Shown here piece after piece: positions 17,939-29,429 of a stretch of 64,000 bases of DNA. A model generated the notes under the pieces. The model was not told where the DNA came from. It saw nothing but the letters and a program-made list of their open reading frames with translations, and made no database searches. Source of the stretch: Hemileia vastatrix (lineage: Eukaryota; Basidiomycota; Pucciniomycetes; Pucciniales; Zaghouaniaceae); contig JASXTE010000013.1 in assembly GCA_030280995.1 (NCBI GenBank), forward strand, positions 13,049,001 to 13,113,000, in the 5' to 3' direction. How positions within the stretch are numbered: the first letter of the stretch is position 1; the number at the start of each line of letters is the position of its first letter. The translations under genes and the position numbers were made by a program.

Positions 17939-18110
17939 CAACTAATTGGAAAAACCTTGTGACCATCTGCAAATTTTCCATCCTCTGGGCCCTCAAAAAA
18001 ACCACATGTGCAGGTCAGGTGACCAGCTATATCCAATTGATAAGTTGATCCAATATGCAATAACCTGCACACAAATTTTCCCCCATCCTCCCCCCTCCCG
18101 TTTTTTTCTT
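17939..18110 (+). repeat. E2 left terminal inverted repeat
   Basis: Mirror of about 30980-31152. Shared blocks in order: AATTGGAAAA, ATCTGCAAATTTTC, CCTCTGG, GGTCAGGTGACCAGCTATAT, GCAATAACCTGC, AAATTTTCCCCCATC. Inner boundary approximate. Confidence 0.8.
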
Positions 18111-18704
18111 GCTTCCCCTTCCTTGCCATTTTTTCTTCATTTCTTTTTCTTGTCTTTATTTTTCTTTTTTTCTGATTCCCACCAAATAAACTCAAATAAA
18201 CTACAAAAAACATCTAAAATTGGTTCCTCTTTCTAATTTCATGTAAGTTTTTTTATTTTTGCCTTTTTTTCTCTTTTTCTCTTTTTTTCTTTTTTTTCAG
18301 TCCACTCTATTTTTTTATATTTACTTTAGCTTTGCAGGTTACTTGTTTTTTCATATTAGTTTTTCATAATATATATCTATTATATGCTAATTTATGATTA
18401 TATTTCTTGTAACTATTTTCTTTTTTTTACTTTATAGCTATTTTGTTCCAAAAATATGAGCCTACATTTAAGTTCCAAGTTTTCCATGAAGCCATTGCCA
18501 CAAAAAAATTAAGTGAAATAAACAATATGATTTGCTCTTCAAATACTAATGACTCTCTGAACTTCTGGCTTCATCTTTTTAAAGAAAAAAGTGCTGTAGT
18601 ATTGGATCCTAGCACATACTTACAGAAAGGTTGTCATCTTAATTTGGATGAAGAACACCATGATTTTCTTCAGGAGTTGATTGCAGCAGCTCCAACATTG
18701 TATC

Positions 18705-19845
18705 TGTCAGCCAGGCTATTCCAGGAGTCCAGTAAATGATATATAAATTATAAAACCTTAAAGAGTGGGTAAGACTTGTATTTAATGAATATAACTTAAT
18801 ATTTTATTACATAATGAAATTATATAAGAATTTTATTATATACAAATGTTACATTAAATTTATTGGTTATATATATTTTTATATACAATTAAATTGAGCA
18901 TAATATAATATATTCTACAAATAATGGCGCATTTTTATATATTTAATAATTATAAATTTATATTTAATTAATTAAAAAACATATATTATAATTACAAGTG
19001 TAAATTTGATTTATAATATATTTAAATTAATTACTTAAATTTATATATTAACTAATACCTCTCATATGACACTAAACAATTATTAAGGACGCTTCTTTTG
19101 ACCCTTAATTGTGTTAGAAAAAACAAATAAATTAATTTGAACTAAATTGGGATTAATTGCTTGTTTTGTTGCGTCAAATTATTTTTTGTTTCACTTAAAA
19201 TGTCCTCTAATCAGGATGTACCATCTGTTGTGAATTATATTTCTCATAGTTCCTATGTTTCCACTCTTGTTTAGTTATTTACTATTGTCACTTACTGATT
19301 TGGGGATTAATGGCGGGGAAATTGGATTCTTAATTGGGCTTTTAATTATTTGTTTCATGTTTTTCTCTATATTGCTATGTTTCATTTACTCTTTTGATAT
19401 ATTTGTTTTATTCCATTCTAATCATTGTATTTACAAAGAGAGTAGCGCTTCAGAGGACCCATTGCCTATAAAAGGGCCTTGGATAATCCCCTGTAGCCTC
19501 ATCACTTATTATACACTCAACAAATTAAATACAATTTTTATATTACGTTTATATTCTTTTTATTAGTAATAAAATTCTAATTAAAATTTTATATAACAAT
19601 TTAAAGGTTGCTTTAAGTCTGATAGTAATTATATTGGTTGCCGCGCAGAATTCTTACTTAAATAATATTAATATTTATAAAACCAAATTGTTATCTCTTC
19701 TCAGCTCACTCGTCGTTGCCTTTCTCTCAATAAATTAAATAATTTTATTAAATTTTATTTGTTTTATTACCCATACTCCTTTCCTCCTTCTCCTCCTCTC
19801 TTTCTTTCTTCTATCCTTCTCCTTCTTCTAGACGACCGGCCGACA
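18705..19845 (+). repeat. G2 5' LTR
   Basis: 1141 bp, TGTCAGCC...GGCCGACA. Contains the same TATAAAAG core as G1. Confidence 0.96.
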
Positions 19846-20539
19846 ACTGAGGGCCTTTCCAAACGACGACGACGATCGAAGCCTGGCGACGAACGACAAA
19901 ACGCACGGACCACCTAGCAAAACGAAACTTTTGCCGCGACTGTGTTTCGAACTTGGGTTCGACATCTTAGGTTTATATAATATTAATTTTTATATTATTT
20001 TGAAGTGATTTTTCGATCACTATAGTAAGTTCACCTTTGCGCCTCTCACTCATATTACTATATTTTTATTGCAATAACAGTGATTGTGGCTTAATTGCTG
20101 ATTCACTGAGTGTAAGTGTTCAATTTTTTAAAAAAAATTTTTTTTCCTAGTTGACCATTATAGAGTGTTAAATCCTCTTAGTCCTAGAAGAATTGACTTT
20201 ATTATTAATACAAATTGAATTATTAATTTAATTTTTTTTTATTATTAATTATTGTTAATTTTGGTTGACTTAAAAGTACATTGTGCTTAGTCCCAATATA
20301 TTGCCATATTTAATATTGGTAATTAATTGGTTGAATTAACTTACTTGTTATTCCCAATTTAAAATTGCAATCCATTTTTTTTAATTAATTTTTTAATTAT
20401 TACTTTATATAAAAATTTATTTTTTCTATAATTTAATTAATTAAAAAATATTTTTTTATATTATTTGGAGCAATTATTGACTAACTTTGATTATTTTTTT
20501 TTATAAACTACAAAGTAAAATATTAATCTTCCCACTAGT
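19846..20539 (+). other. G2 untranslated leader
   Basis: About 690 bases, close to the G1 leader but with small indels in its poly(A)/poly(T) runs. No gene. Confidence 0.6.
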
Positions 20540-21221
20540 ATGTCCAACAATTTGACAGAAAAAATGGATAACATGCAAGTGGATGAAATAGAAATTGACT
20601 ATGATGCTGACACTGTAAGTTCTTCTAAAGTTGGTCATAAAAAATCTTATGTTAACACAAAGAATTCACATACTGCAGGATGTGGAAATGACAGGAAATG
20701 CAAACAAACCAAACCCCCTTCCCCCAGTACCACAGAAGGAAGTAAAGCCTCTAGTGCCTCAAGAAGGTCTTCCAAAAGGCTTCAAAATAAAAAAGCTTCC
20801 TCTGCCACAACAAATCAGCAACCTATCCAGTCATATAAAAGAGTTGAAGACAGAAAATATGACGTACAAAGCAAAGGTAGACACATTGTGGGATCAGGTC
20901 CAAGAACTCAGGAACCAGATTCAGGCCCAGGCCCCTCCTCAATTGCCTCCCAATCAGCTTCAATTTCAGGCTCAACCTTCACAGCCACCCAGCTCAACCA
21001 TCCAAAATCCAAATACTATGGAAGTAGAGCAATGGAAATGGGATTATCTAATGAGTCACTACCAACAGAATGTGCAACACCCTCCTCATCATCAGCCTGG
21101 CCCATCCAGAACACCCAATTTCCATCCACCTCCTCATCCCTACCAACAAAGCAGGAGAAAGAAGGCCCAAGCACAATCCCAAACCCAGTCCCAGGGGAAG
21201 TTTCCTCCTCTGCCATGGTAA
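20540..21221 (+). CDS. G2 ORF1: small spliced coiled-coil protein overlapping gag-pol
   Basis: Same model as in G1: exons 20540-20614 and 20679-21221, a 64-nt intron, and a product of about 205 residues ending PPLPW. The hidden-frame protein is identical to that of G1. The only base difference seen in this stretch (CCC against CCT near 21087) is silent here but changes Pro to Ser in gag-pol. The stop TAA (21219-21221) overlaps ATG 21215 of the gag-pol frame. Confidence 0.65.
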
Positions 21222-24200
21222 GTAATTTGGTTGATAGTCACTTGGGTATGTTTTCTAATAAATCTTCTTCTGCAGGTAATATTATTGAACATGGTGAAAG
21301 AACAGTTAAACCTGTTAAAAGACAGCTTCCTGTAACTAGTAGCCCTATTGATGTAATTAGCAAATTGTCATTTGATGAACCTTTACATTTAACTTCTACA
21401 TCTTTAATTAATCCTTCTCTTGCAATTAAAAATGATTCTGTTCCCCCTGAAATCTATAACTTAATTGAAAAAACTTCTGAGGAAATTTTGAAAGATACCC
21501 TTGATTTTAATATTGTGAAAGACAAACATGTGAGAGATGTGTTAATCCATGAAAATGATAGATTAAATAATTTACACTTGCAATGTAGAGTGAGTTCTTC
21601 TGTACAAGATACAGCTTATTTAAAAATCAAAGAAACCTTGAATATTGTTCTTAGTCAACTAAAACAAATAAGAAGTGACCATAGAGCTATCTCAGATAGA
21701 AATATCAGTCTGCATAAGACATTGAGTGAATTGAAACCCCTTATTGAGGAAAATTATTCATTCAAAAATGAAATAAAATCTCTACAAAATGAGTTGAAGA
21801 AACTAAAAAATGACTTCCATGCACTAAGTACCAAACACTCAGTTTCTGAGGACAGAAATGTTCTATCTCTTGCAAAAGTGAATGACCAGATGTCTGAAAT
21901 TCCAAGAATAAGAAACTATGTGTCTGACCTACAGGAAAAGTTCTCAACCTTAACCATCAATAATGAATTAAATGAGATTTCTGCCAATAAGCTGCATAAA
22001 AATAAAGGGAAAAAACCTGAACAAAGTTCATCCTTTCTTCCTCATATTTCAACCATTAAACAAACTGACAATGAGTCTGTAAAATCTTTTGCTACTAGCA
22101 AAAAATCTTGTGATGGTCATGCACCAGCTGTTTCTGTAAATAATGAAATTTCTGAACACCTGGCTAAACTTCAGGAATTATTACTAATGAATAATTCAAA
22201 CCAAAAAATGGACCATCCCAGTAGTCAGAAAAATTGGCCTAAGTTAGACCAATATCCTACCTTTGATGGTGATTCTTCCTCTGATTGGCAACACTTTATC
22301 CAAAGAATTGATAATTTAAAGAGATCTTATAAACTACCTGATGAGGAAATTGTTTCTAAGCTAATTTCTTTATTTTCCAATGTAGCCTTGATGTGGTATG
22401 AATCTGTCCTCTTAGATAACAATCATTATACATGGAATGATTGGAAATCCTTGATTGAGAATCAGTTTGGTGGTTCAAAATTCAGGTTAGCTCAGCAAAG
22501 ACTGTATGAGAATACTAGATATGTATCCTCCTCTGTTGAAATGCCCATTGTTTTTCTGATGAAAATAACTAAAATCCTTAGAGCCATTGATCCAAAGATG
22601 GATTATGATATTTGGAGAGATAAAATCTTGTATAAATTACCAAATTCTCTTAGGGATTTGATTGTTGCTAGAACTGAGCATGTAAGGGAAAATTCTTCTT
22701 TCATTAATATCTGTAATGAAGTACTACTCAACAATAGATATGAACCAAAGAATTACCTTAGTAAATCTTATAATGATCAAAATAAACCTTCTGTAAAGCT
22801 CCCAGAAAAATCTGGTAAACCCTCTGCCCCAGTTGCACCTAAAAAATATGCAACAAATACTTGTTATAAATGTAACAAACCGTGGCAGAAGGGTCATGTT
22901 TGTGACAAGAAAATTCATCTTGTTGAACAAAATGAAGACACTGATGAAATTGAACTTGATGTCAATAATTCTTCCAGTGACTGTGAAAGTAATATCTCCT
23001 ATGACAATGAATCTGTTAAAGATGTTTTAATGCTGGAACATGATGTCCATTATTTAAATAATATATCTGAAGATTGTGTATTGAATTTATCTTCAGTAGA
23101 AAATGCTGAGATAATTAAAGATATTACTAACAATTCTATTCCTATATCCCCTTTAAAGGCACCTGTTATCATTAATGGTAAAAATGTTGATGTAGTTCTT
23201 GATTCTGGTGCTGGAGGAAGTGTAGTATCTGAAAAAGCTTTGGCTTCAGTGGATAAGGAATATTTGAGTAAATTATTGCCCATAACTTCTGAAAAATGGA
23301 GAGGGTATGGTTCTACCTTATTCCCTATTGGCAAATACAAAACCTCTGTATTCTTCAAATATAATGGTGGTTTTGTCAGAGCTATTTGTGAGTTTGTTGT
23401 CATGAAAAATGATAATTTGAGCAATTGGTTTATTATGGGAAATGATATTTTAATCATGTTTGGTGTGAAACTGGACCCAGCAAATAATTGCTTTACCTTA
23501 GGAATGAATGGGAAAAGAAAATTCAAAATTTCTTCTCCTAAACCTTCTGGGCATTTGTTGAAATCTTGTAACTCACTGAACCAATGTAAAGGTAGAACAA
23601 CAACTGAAATGGATGATTTATTACATGAAATAAATACCGCTTCTTTTGGTGATCATTTGACTAATGAACAGAAGGATTCTATTGTTGCTTCTATTACCTC
23701 TTTCCCTATGGCTTTTGCTCATGGTTCTCATGTCTTGGGAATTGTTCAGGAAGAGATGAAAATTACCTTATCCTGTAATTTGAGTGATATTCCTCCTTCC
23801 CTTAAGAAAAAACCATATCCTGCTTCTCCATCAAAAAGAAAAGATATTGAAGATAATATTGAAACATTATTGAAAATGAATATCATTGAGAAAGTGGATG
23901 TCACCCCCAAATATTGTGTCATCTCCCCAGTCTTAATTTCTTATGAAAAAGATAAAGCTAGATTATGTGGGGATTACAGAGCTTTAAATACTTATACTGT
24001 TGATGATATTTATCCTTTACCCAGAATTAATTCAATACATGCTACCTTGCAAGGTGCAAAATTTATTAGTTGTCTGGATGGTAATAAAGGTTATCATCAA
24101 GTTCCAGTTGAGAAAAATTCTCAAAATTTTTTGCTTATTGCTACTCATATGGGAATATATAAGTATGTTAGGATGCCATTTGGCCCTAAAAATGCTCCTT

Positions 24201-26707
24201 CAGTTTTCCAGAAAGTCATGGATAACACTTTCCATCAAGAAATTATTGAAGGTTGGCTCATGGTTTATATTGATGATATTATTGTTTTTTCTAAAACTTT
24301 TGATGAACATATGATTCATTTAAATAGAGTTTTCCAAAAAATGGATGAAATCAATATGACCTTATCTTTAAAAAAGTGTAAATTTGGTTTTCAATATTTG
24401 AAAGTCCTTGGCCATGTTGTGTCAGGCTTACAAATTTGTGTAGACCATAATAAAGTTGCTGCCATTCAAAATGTGAAAGCACCAACTTCTGCAAGAGAAA
24501 TCCAAAGTTTTTTAGGTATGTGTGGCTATTATAGACAATATATTAAAAATTATCAGGTCATAGCCTTGCCTCTTACAAAACTAACCAGAAAAGATGTTGC
24601 TTTTCTCTGGAATAATGACTGTCAAAAAGCTTTTAATACATTGAAAAATTGCTTAATGTCAGCCCCTATATTGGCTCTCCCAGATTTTAACAAGCCATTT
24701 GTACTTTATACAGATGCTAGCTTTATTGGTCTGGGTGCTGCCCTTCACCAAAAGCAAATTATTAATGATAAATCCTCAGAGGTTGTAATTTGTTATATTT
24801 CAAGAACCTTAAGAAATAGTGAATTGAAATATGATGCCACTCAATTAGAGTGCTTAGCAGTTGTTTGGGCTCTTGAGAAACTTCATTACTACTTGGATGA
24901 CCAAAAATTTGAGTTGGTAACTGACTGTAGTGCTGTGAAATCTCTCTTAAACCTCAAAACACCTAACAGACATATGTTCAGGTGGCAACTTGCAGTTCAG
25001 GAATACAGAGGAAGGATGACTATTATCCACAGAGCTGGAAATGTTCACTCTAATGTTGATATGCTCTCCAGATTGCCTCTGCCAAATAATGACTCCAATC
25101 CTGCTTATGTACCTGAAGATGACACTGTTCATATACATGGTATATTTATAGTTGATATGGAAGAAGAGTTATTACAGTTAATACTGGATTCATATGATAA
25201 AGATTCTGACTTAAATAAATTAGTTACTATTTTGCATGATCCTAAAAATGCTTCAATTCAAGCATTAATAAAAACTCTTCCTGCAAAATACCAAAATGCT
25301 CTAAATAAAGGAAAGTTTTCTATTGAAGATGGTTATATATATTATAGAAGGAAGCTTACCAATGTAATTGTTATTCCTCCTTCAATGAAAGAAACTATCC
25401 TCAAACTTTGTCATGATGACATATTAGCTGGTCATTTTGATCTTGAAAAAACATTGATTAGAATCAAAAACACTGCATGGTGGGCTAATATGTCTGAAGA
25501 CACAAAATTATATGTTGAATCTTGTGATTCCTGCCAAAAATCTAAAAGGTTAACAGGTAAGAGAGCAGGGTTATTACAACATATTGAAGCACCTAGTGCT
25601 CCCTGGCAAATCATTAATATGGATTTTGTCACTGGTCTTCCTGTTGCAGGTAAAGACAGCTTTAACTCTTGTTGGGTAATAGTTGATAGATTCACAAAAA
25701 TGTGCAAATTTATTCCAACCCACAAAGATGTATCCACCAAAGAATTAGCTTTCTTATGGTGGTCTTACATGTTTAATATTATTGGTTTTCCAAAAGCCAT
25801 TATCTCTGATAGAGATCCAAAATTCACTTCTGAGTTTTGGACCTCTTTGATGGATATTTGTGGCTGTGAGTTAAAATTGTCTACAGCTCATCATCCTCAG
25901 ACTGATGGTCTAGCTGAAAGAATGATTCAAACTCTGGAAGATATGATTAGAAGGTATTGTGCCTTTGGTTTAGAATATAAAGACAATGACAGATTTACTC
26001 ATGATTGGGTCACTCTTTTGCCTGGTCTTGAATTTGCATATAATAGCACTGTTCATTCTGTCACTGAGAAAAAGCCTTTTGAGCTTTGGTTAGGTTATGT
26101 CCCAAACACTCCTGCTCAGATTCTCAATAATAAATTACCTAAGTTAGAACTACACCCTGGTGTAAAATCTTTTATGCAAATGCAACAGCTATGCAGAAAA
26201 CATGCTCAGAGTTGTATTGATAAAGCATTTGAATATGAAAAGAAAAGATGGGATAAATCCCATAAAGAATACACATTTAACAAGGGTGATGAAGTGTTGA
26301 TCTCTACTGTCCATTTCAATTTACAAGGTAACCACAAATTAAAAGATCCTTTTGTAGGACCATTTGTTGTTAAAAGAATGGTTGGTGATAATGCAGTAGA
26401 AGTTGTATTGTATTCTCCATATGATAGGAAACATCCTGTCTTTCCCATTTCTTTGCTTAAACCTTATACTTCCAACAGTGACTTATTTCCAAAAAGAAGA
26501 GGAAGACCTAAGAAGAACCCTCAGGAAGTCACAGAAACAGCAGAAATTGATAAAATTCTCAATGATAGAATTATCACTTCTGAAAGAGGTACTGAATATT
26601 TATTGAGATATAAGAACAAATCATCTGAACATGATGCATGGATACCTGGCAAAGAAATTTCAAATCTGCCTGCTCTGTTGAAAAAATACAAAAAGAAAAA
26701 ATCTTAG
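20540..26707 (+). CDS. G2 Gag-Pol polyprotein (chromovirus)
   Basis: 2055 codons, same domain order as in G1: coiled coil, capsid, CX2CX7HXC zinc knuckle, DSGA protease, YIDD reverse transcriptase, RNase H, integrase with all three acidic residues, GPY/F-like module, chromodomain. I count about 21 residue differences from G1, about 99% identity. All catalytic motifs match. Differences include Ala at the capsid position where G1 has Asp, and YSDQ against YNDQ. Alternative start ATG 21215. Looks intact and could supply proteins for the family. Confidence 0.95.
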   Translation: MSNNLTEKMDNMQVDEIEIDYDADTVSSSKVGHKKSYVNTKNSHTAGCGNDRKCKQTKPPSPSTTEGSKASSASRRSSKRLQNKKASSATTNQQPIQSYKRVEDRKYDVQSKGRHIVGSGPRTQEPDSGPGPSSIASQSASISGSTFTATQLNHPKSKYYGSRAMEMGLSNESLPTECATPSSSSAWPIQNTQFPSTSSSLPTKQEKEGPSTIPNPVPGEVSSSAMVSNLVDSHLGMFSNKSSSAGNIIEHGERTVKPVKRQLPVTSSPIDVISKLSFDEPLHLTSTSLINPSLAIKNDSVPPEIYNLIEKTSEEILKDTLDFNIVKDKHVRDVLIHENDRLNNLHLQCRVSSSVQDTAYLKIKETLNIVLSQLKQIRSDHRAISDRNISLHKTLSELKPLIEENYSFKNEIKSLQNELKKLKNDFHALSTKHSVSEDRNVLSLAKVNDQMSEIPRIRNYVSDLQEKFSTLTINNELNEISANKLHKNKGKKPEQSSSFLPHISTIKQTDNESVKSFATSKKSCDGHAPAVSVNNEISEHLAKLQELLLMNNSNQKMDHPSSQKNWPKLDQYPTFDGDSSSDWQHFIQRIDNLKRSYKLPDEEIVSKLISLFSNVALMWYESVLLDNNHYTWNDWKSLIENQFGGSKFRLAQQRLYENTRYVSSSVEMPIVFLMKITKILRAIDPKMDYDIWRDKILYKLPNSLRDLIVARTEHVRENSSFINICNEVLLNNRYEPKNYLSKSYNDQNKPSVKLPEKSGKPSAPVAPKKYATNTCYKCNKPWQKGHVCDKKIHLVEQNEDTDEIELDVNNSSSDCESNISYDNESVKDVLMLEHDVHYLNNISEDCVLNLSSVENAEIIKDITNNSIPISPLKAPVIINGKNVDVVLDSGAGGSVVSEKALASVDKEYLSKLLPITSEKWRGYGSTLFPIGKYKTSVFFKYNGGFVRAICEFVVMKNDNLSNWFIMGNDILIMFGVKLDPANNCFTLGMNGKRKFKISSPKPSGHLLKSCNSLNQCKGRTTTEMDDLLHEINTASFGDHLTNEQKDSIVASITSFPMAFAHGSHVLGIVQEEMKITLSCNLSDIPPSLKKKPYPASPSKRKDIEDNIETLLKMNIIEKVDVTPKYCVISPVLISYEKDKARLCGDYRALNTYTVDDIYPLPRINSIHATLQGAKFISCLDGNKGYHQVPVEKNSQNFLLIATHMGIYKYVRMPFGPKNAPSVFQKVMDNTFHQEIIEGWLMVYIDDIIVFSKTFDEHMIHLNRVFQKMDEINMTLSLKKCKFGFQYLKVLGHVVSGLQICVDHNKVAAIQNVKAPTSAREIQSFLGMCGYYRQYIKNYQVIALPLTKLTRKDVAFLWNNDCQKAFNTLKNCLMSAPILALPDFNKPFVLYTDASFIGLGAALHQKQIINDKSSEVVICYISRTLRNSELKYDATQLECLAVVWALEKLHYYLDDQKFELVTDCSAVKSLLNLKTPNRHMFRWQLAVQEYRGRMTIIHRAGNVHSNVDMLSRLPLPNNDSNPAYVPEDDTVHIHGIFIVDMEEELLQLILDSYDKDSDLNKLVTILHDPKNASIQALIKTLPAKYQNALNKGKFSIEDGYIYYRRKLTNVIVIPPSMKETILKLCHDDILAGHFDLEKTLIRIKNTAWWANMSEDTKLYVESCDSCQKSKRLTGKRAGLLQHIEAPSAPWQIINMDFVTGLPVAGKDSFNSCWVIVDRFTKMCKFIPTHKDVSTKELAFLWWSYMFNIIGFPKAIISDRDPKFTSEFWTSLMDICGCELKLSTAHHPQTDGLAERMIQTLEDMIRRYCAFGLEYKDNDRFTHDWVTLLPGLEFAYNSTVHSVTEKKPFELWLGYVPNTPAQILNNKLPKLELHPGVKSFMQMQQLCRKHAQSCIDKAFEYEKKRWDKSHKEYTFNKGDEVLISTVHFNLQGNHKLKDPFVGPFVVKRMVGDNAVEVVLYSPYDRKHPVFPISLLKPYTSNSDLFPKRRGRPKKNPQEVTETAEIDKILNDRIITSERGTEYLLRYKNKSSEHDAWIPGKEISNLPALLKKYKKKKS

Positions 26708-26741
26708 CATTTTTTTTTATTGTTTTTTTAGAGTGAGGGAG

Positions 26742-27882
26742 TGTCAGCCAGGCTATTCCAGGAGTCCAGTAAATGATATATAAATTATAAAACCTTAAAG
26801 AGTGGGTAAGACTTGTATTTAATGAATATAACTTAATATTTTATTACATAATGAAATTATATAAGAATTTTATTATATACAAATGTTACATTAAATTTAT
26901 TGGTTATATATATTTTTATATACAATTAAATTGAGCATAATATAATATATTCTACAAATAATGGCGCATTTTTATATATTTAATAATTATAAATTTATAT
27001 TTAATTAATTAAAAAACATATATTATAATTACAAGTGTAAATTTGATTTATAATATATTTAAATTAATTACTTAAATTTATATATTAACTAATACCTCTC
27101 ATATGACACTAAACAATTATTAAGGACGCTTCTTTTGACCCTTAATTGTGTTAGAAAAAACAAATAAATTAATTTGAACTAAATTGAGATTAATTGCTTG
27201 TTTTGTTGCGTCAAATTATTTTTTGTTTCACTTAAAATGTCCTCTAATCAGGATGTACCATCTGTTGTGAATTATATTTCTCATAGTTCCTATGTTTCCA
27301 CTCTTGTTTAGTTATTTACTATTGTCACTTACTGATTTGGGGATTAATGGCGGGGAAATTGGATTCTTAATTGGGCTTTTAATTATTTGTTTCATGTTTT
27401 TCTCTATATTGCTATGTTTCATTTACTCTTTTGATATATTTGTTTTATTCCATTCTAATCATTGTATTTACAAAGAGAGTAGCGCTTCAGAGGACCCATT
27501 GCCTATAAAAGGGCCTTGGATAATCCCCTGTAGCCTCATCACTTATTATACACTCAACAAATTAAATACAATTTTTATATTACGTTTATATTCTTTTTAT
27601 TAGTAATAAAATTCTAATTAAAATTTTATATAACAATTTAAAGGTTGCTTTAAGTCTGATAGTAATTATATTGGTTGCCGCGCAGAATTCTTACTTAAAT
27701 AATATTAATATTTATAAAACCAAATTGTTATCTCTTCTCAGCTCACTCGTCGTTGCCTTTCTCTCAATAAATTAAATAATTTTATTAAATTTTATTTGTT
27801 TTATTACCCATACTCCTTTCCTCCTTCTCCTCCTCTCTTTCTTTCTTCTATCCTTCTCCTTCTTCTAGACGACCGGCCGACA
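26742..27882 (+). repeat. G2 3' LTR
   Basis: 1141 bp, preceded by AGAGTGAGGGAG and followed by GTATC. Near-identical to the 5' copy. Confidence 0.96.
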
Positions 27883-28940
27883 GTATCTATCTGAATTCAG
27901 GGATACTTTTTTAGAAGAGCATGGTGTTGAGGTTGATACATCAACCATTCATGTGGAACTACACAGGCGCCTTGACATGTTAAGAAAAGTTACACAGAAT
28001 GTCCAGCCAGGCCAGTCCCTTGAAAAACAACTAAATTACACTGCTCTTGTAAGACATTTAAAACCAGAATGGCTGGTATTTTCAGGAAATTAATGATTTT
28101 ATTTGTGTGATGAATCTTTATGTTTATTAAAAAATACAGATGAATCAGGCATCTCAAAAGATTGTGTTAAAAGACAACATGGTTGGGATAAAAAGTGGTG
28201 TTGGAATAAAAGTGTGAAGCACAATTGGGCTACTCACCATTTCAATCTGATTCCTGCCATTAGAGCTCATGGGCTTGTTGCTTTTACCATTCAAAAAGAA
28301 ATGGTTTGTAGAATAGATTTTTAATCTTTTTTGGAAAAAATTTTGGTACATATATATTTTCTTTAAATAGAGTTTTATTGATGTCTCTGTCTTTCAACTT
28401 TAGCTTCCAAAGATGCAACCATTCCCTGGACCCTGAAGTGTTTTAAATAATTGAAAATGCATCTATAAATCACAAGGGAAGAGTTGAAAGTTTAGTTGAG
28501 CAATCTGCTTCCTTACTAATATATTTATCACCATACTCACCTGATCTTAACCCAATAGAGAAAACATTTAGTATGTTAGAATCTAAGTTGAGGCAACATC
28601 AAGTGTTGAATGGTGGAGAACATGAGGAAATGATTGAAATGTTTATAAATATGATTTAAACCCCTGCTTTGATGCAAAAAATGTTTAGGGGTAGTGGTTA
28701 TTTGCCTTAAATCAAAAAATTATTGATTTATAATTAATAATAAATATCTAGTTATTTGAATTAGAGGCAAAAAATTTTCACCTTTGTAAACTTTTTCAGT
28801 GCAAATATTGTTGTTCACATTTTCCAAAAAAAAAACTTTATTTCACAAATTCAAGATTTATTTTGTGGAAGACCCAATGTGGCCTCCTGTGACTTCATTT
28901 CATTCACACAAATTTTTTCAAAAAAAAAGCATCATAAATT

Positions 28941-29270
28941 TAATTACCTGTGTTTATAATCATCAGTATTAATTTAATGACCTGTGTTTATAATTATCAG
29001 AAAAAATATAATGACCCATGTTTATAATTATCAGTATAAATTTAATGAGCTGTCTTCATAATTATCAGAATAAATTTAATGACCCATGTTTATCATTATC
29101 AATATAAATTTAATGACCTGTGTTTATAATTATCAGAATAAATTTAATGACCCATGTTTATAATTATCAGTATAAATTTAATGACTTGTGTTTATAATTA
29201 TCAGAATAAACCTAATGACCTGTGTCTAAAATTATCAGTATAAATTTAATAACCTGTGTTTATAGTTCAA
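28941..29270 (+). repeat. 34-bp tandem repeat, about ten copies
   Basis: Period exactly 34. The TAATGACC-type start recurs at 28941, 28975, 29009, 29043, 29077, 29111, 29145, 29179, 29213 and 29247. A typical unit starts TAATGACCTGTGTTTATAAT and continues TATCAGTATAAATT. CCTGTG and CCCATG variants partly alternate. It sits between the convergent 3' ends of the E2 transposase and companion gene. Confidence 0.95.
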
Positions 29271-29429
29271 GATATATGATCTCTATAAAATATATTTTAT
29301 ATAATTTTTTTGAAAACATTAGAAAGATTTTAAATTCTTTCAAATAATTTTTTTTGTAGGTAGATAGATGAATATTAATAAATGTGTCAATAAAAAGAAA
29401 TATATTACTTTAATTTTTTTATTTTGCAC

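Larger units (their letters stand above)
18705..27882 (+). mobile_element. G2: complete Ty3/gypsy chromovirus
   Basis: 9178 bp with two 1141-bp LTRs (18705-19845 and 26742-27882) and target duplication GTATC (18700-18704 and 27883-27887). One substitution is visible between its LTRs (GGGATTAAT against GAGATTAAT near 19150 and 27187). Same family as G1. The LTRs differ from G1 by several substitutions and a 6-bp indel (ATAATATAATATATTC). Inserted in the coding region of the E2 transposase. Confidence 0.97.
18437..28663 (+). pseudogene. E2 transposase, Tc1/mariner-IS630 type, split by G2
   Basis: Exon pieces: 18437-18704 (after an acceptor TTTATAG; KYEPTFKFQVFHEAIATKK, then NPSTYLQKG-like DPSTYLQKGCHLNLDEEH) continues after G2 at 27888 (SEFRDTFLEEHGVEVDTSTI). 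Next is 28130-28345, with DESG at the first catalytic Asp, WDKKW, HFNLIPAIRAHG and EMVCR. An intron follows (GTACAT...CTTTAG), and the last exon 28404-28663 has YLSPYSPDLNPIEKTFSMLE. The second catalytic position reads IIENAS where MDN is expected, so the active site looks lost. E1 shares the intron position. The PDLNPIEKTFS motif is diagnostic for Tc1/mariner-IS630 endonucleases. Confidence 0.8.

Noticed and set aside
17368..18236. Several 70-100-codon frames around the MITE and the E2 end
   Set aside because: They lie in terminal repeats or simple C/T runs and have no conserved pattern.
28941..29270. CRISPR-like array
   Set aside because: Units follow each other without spacers, and the context is a eukaryotic transposon.
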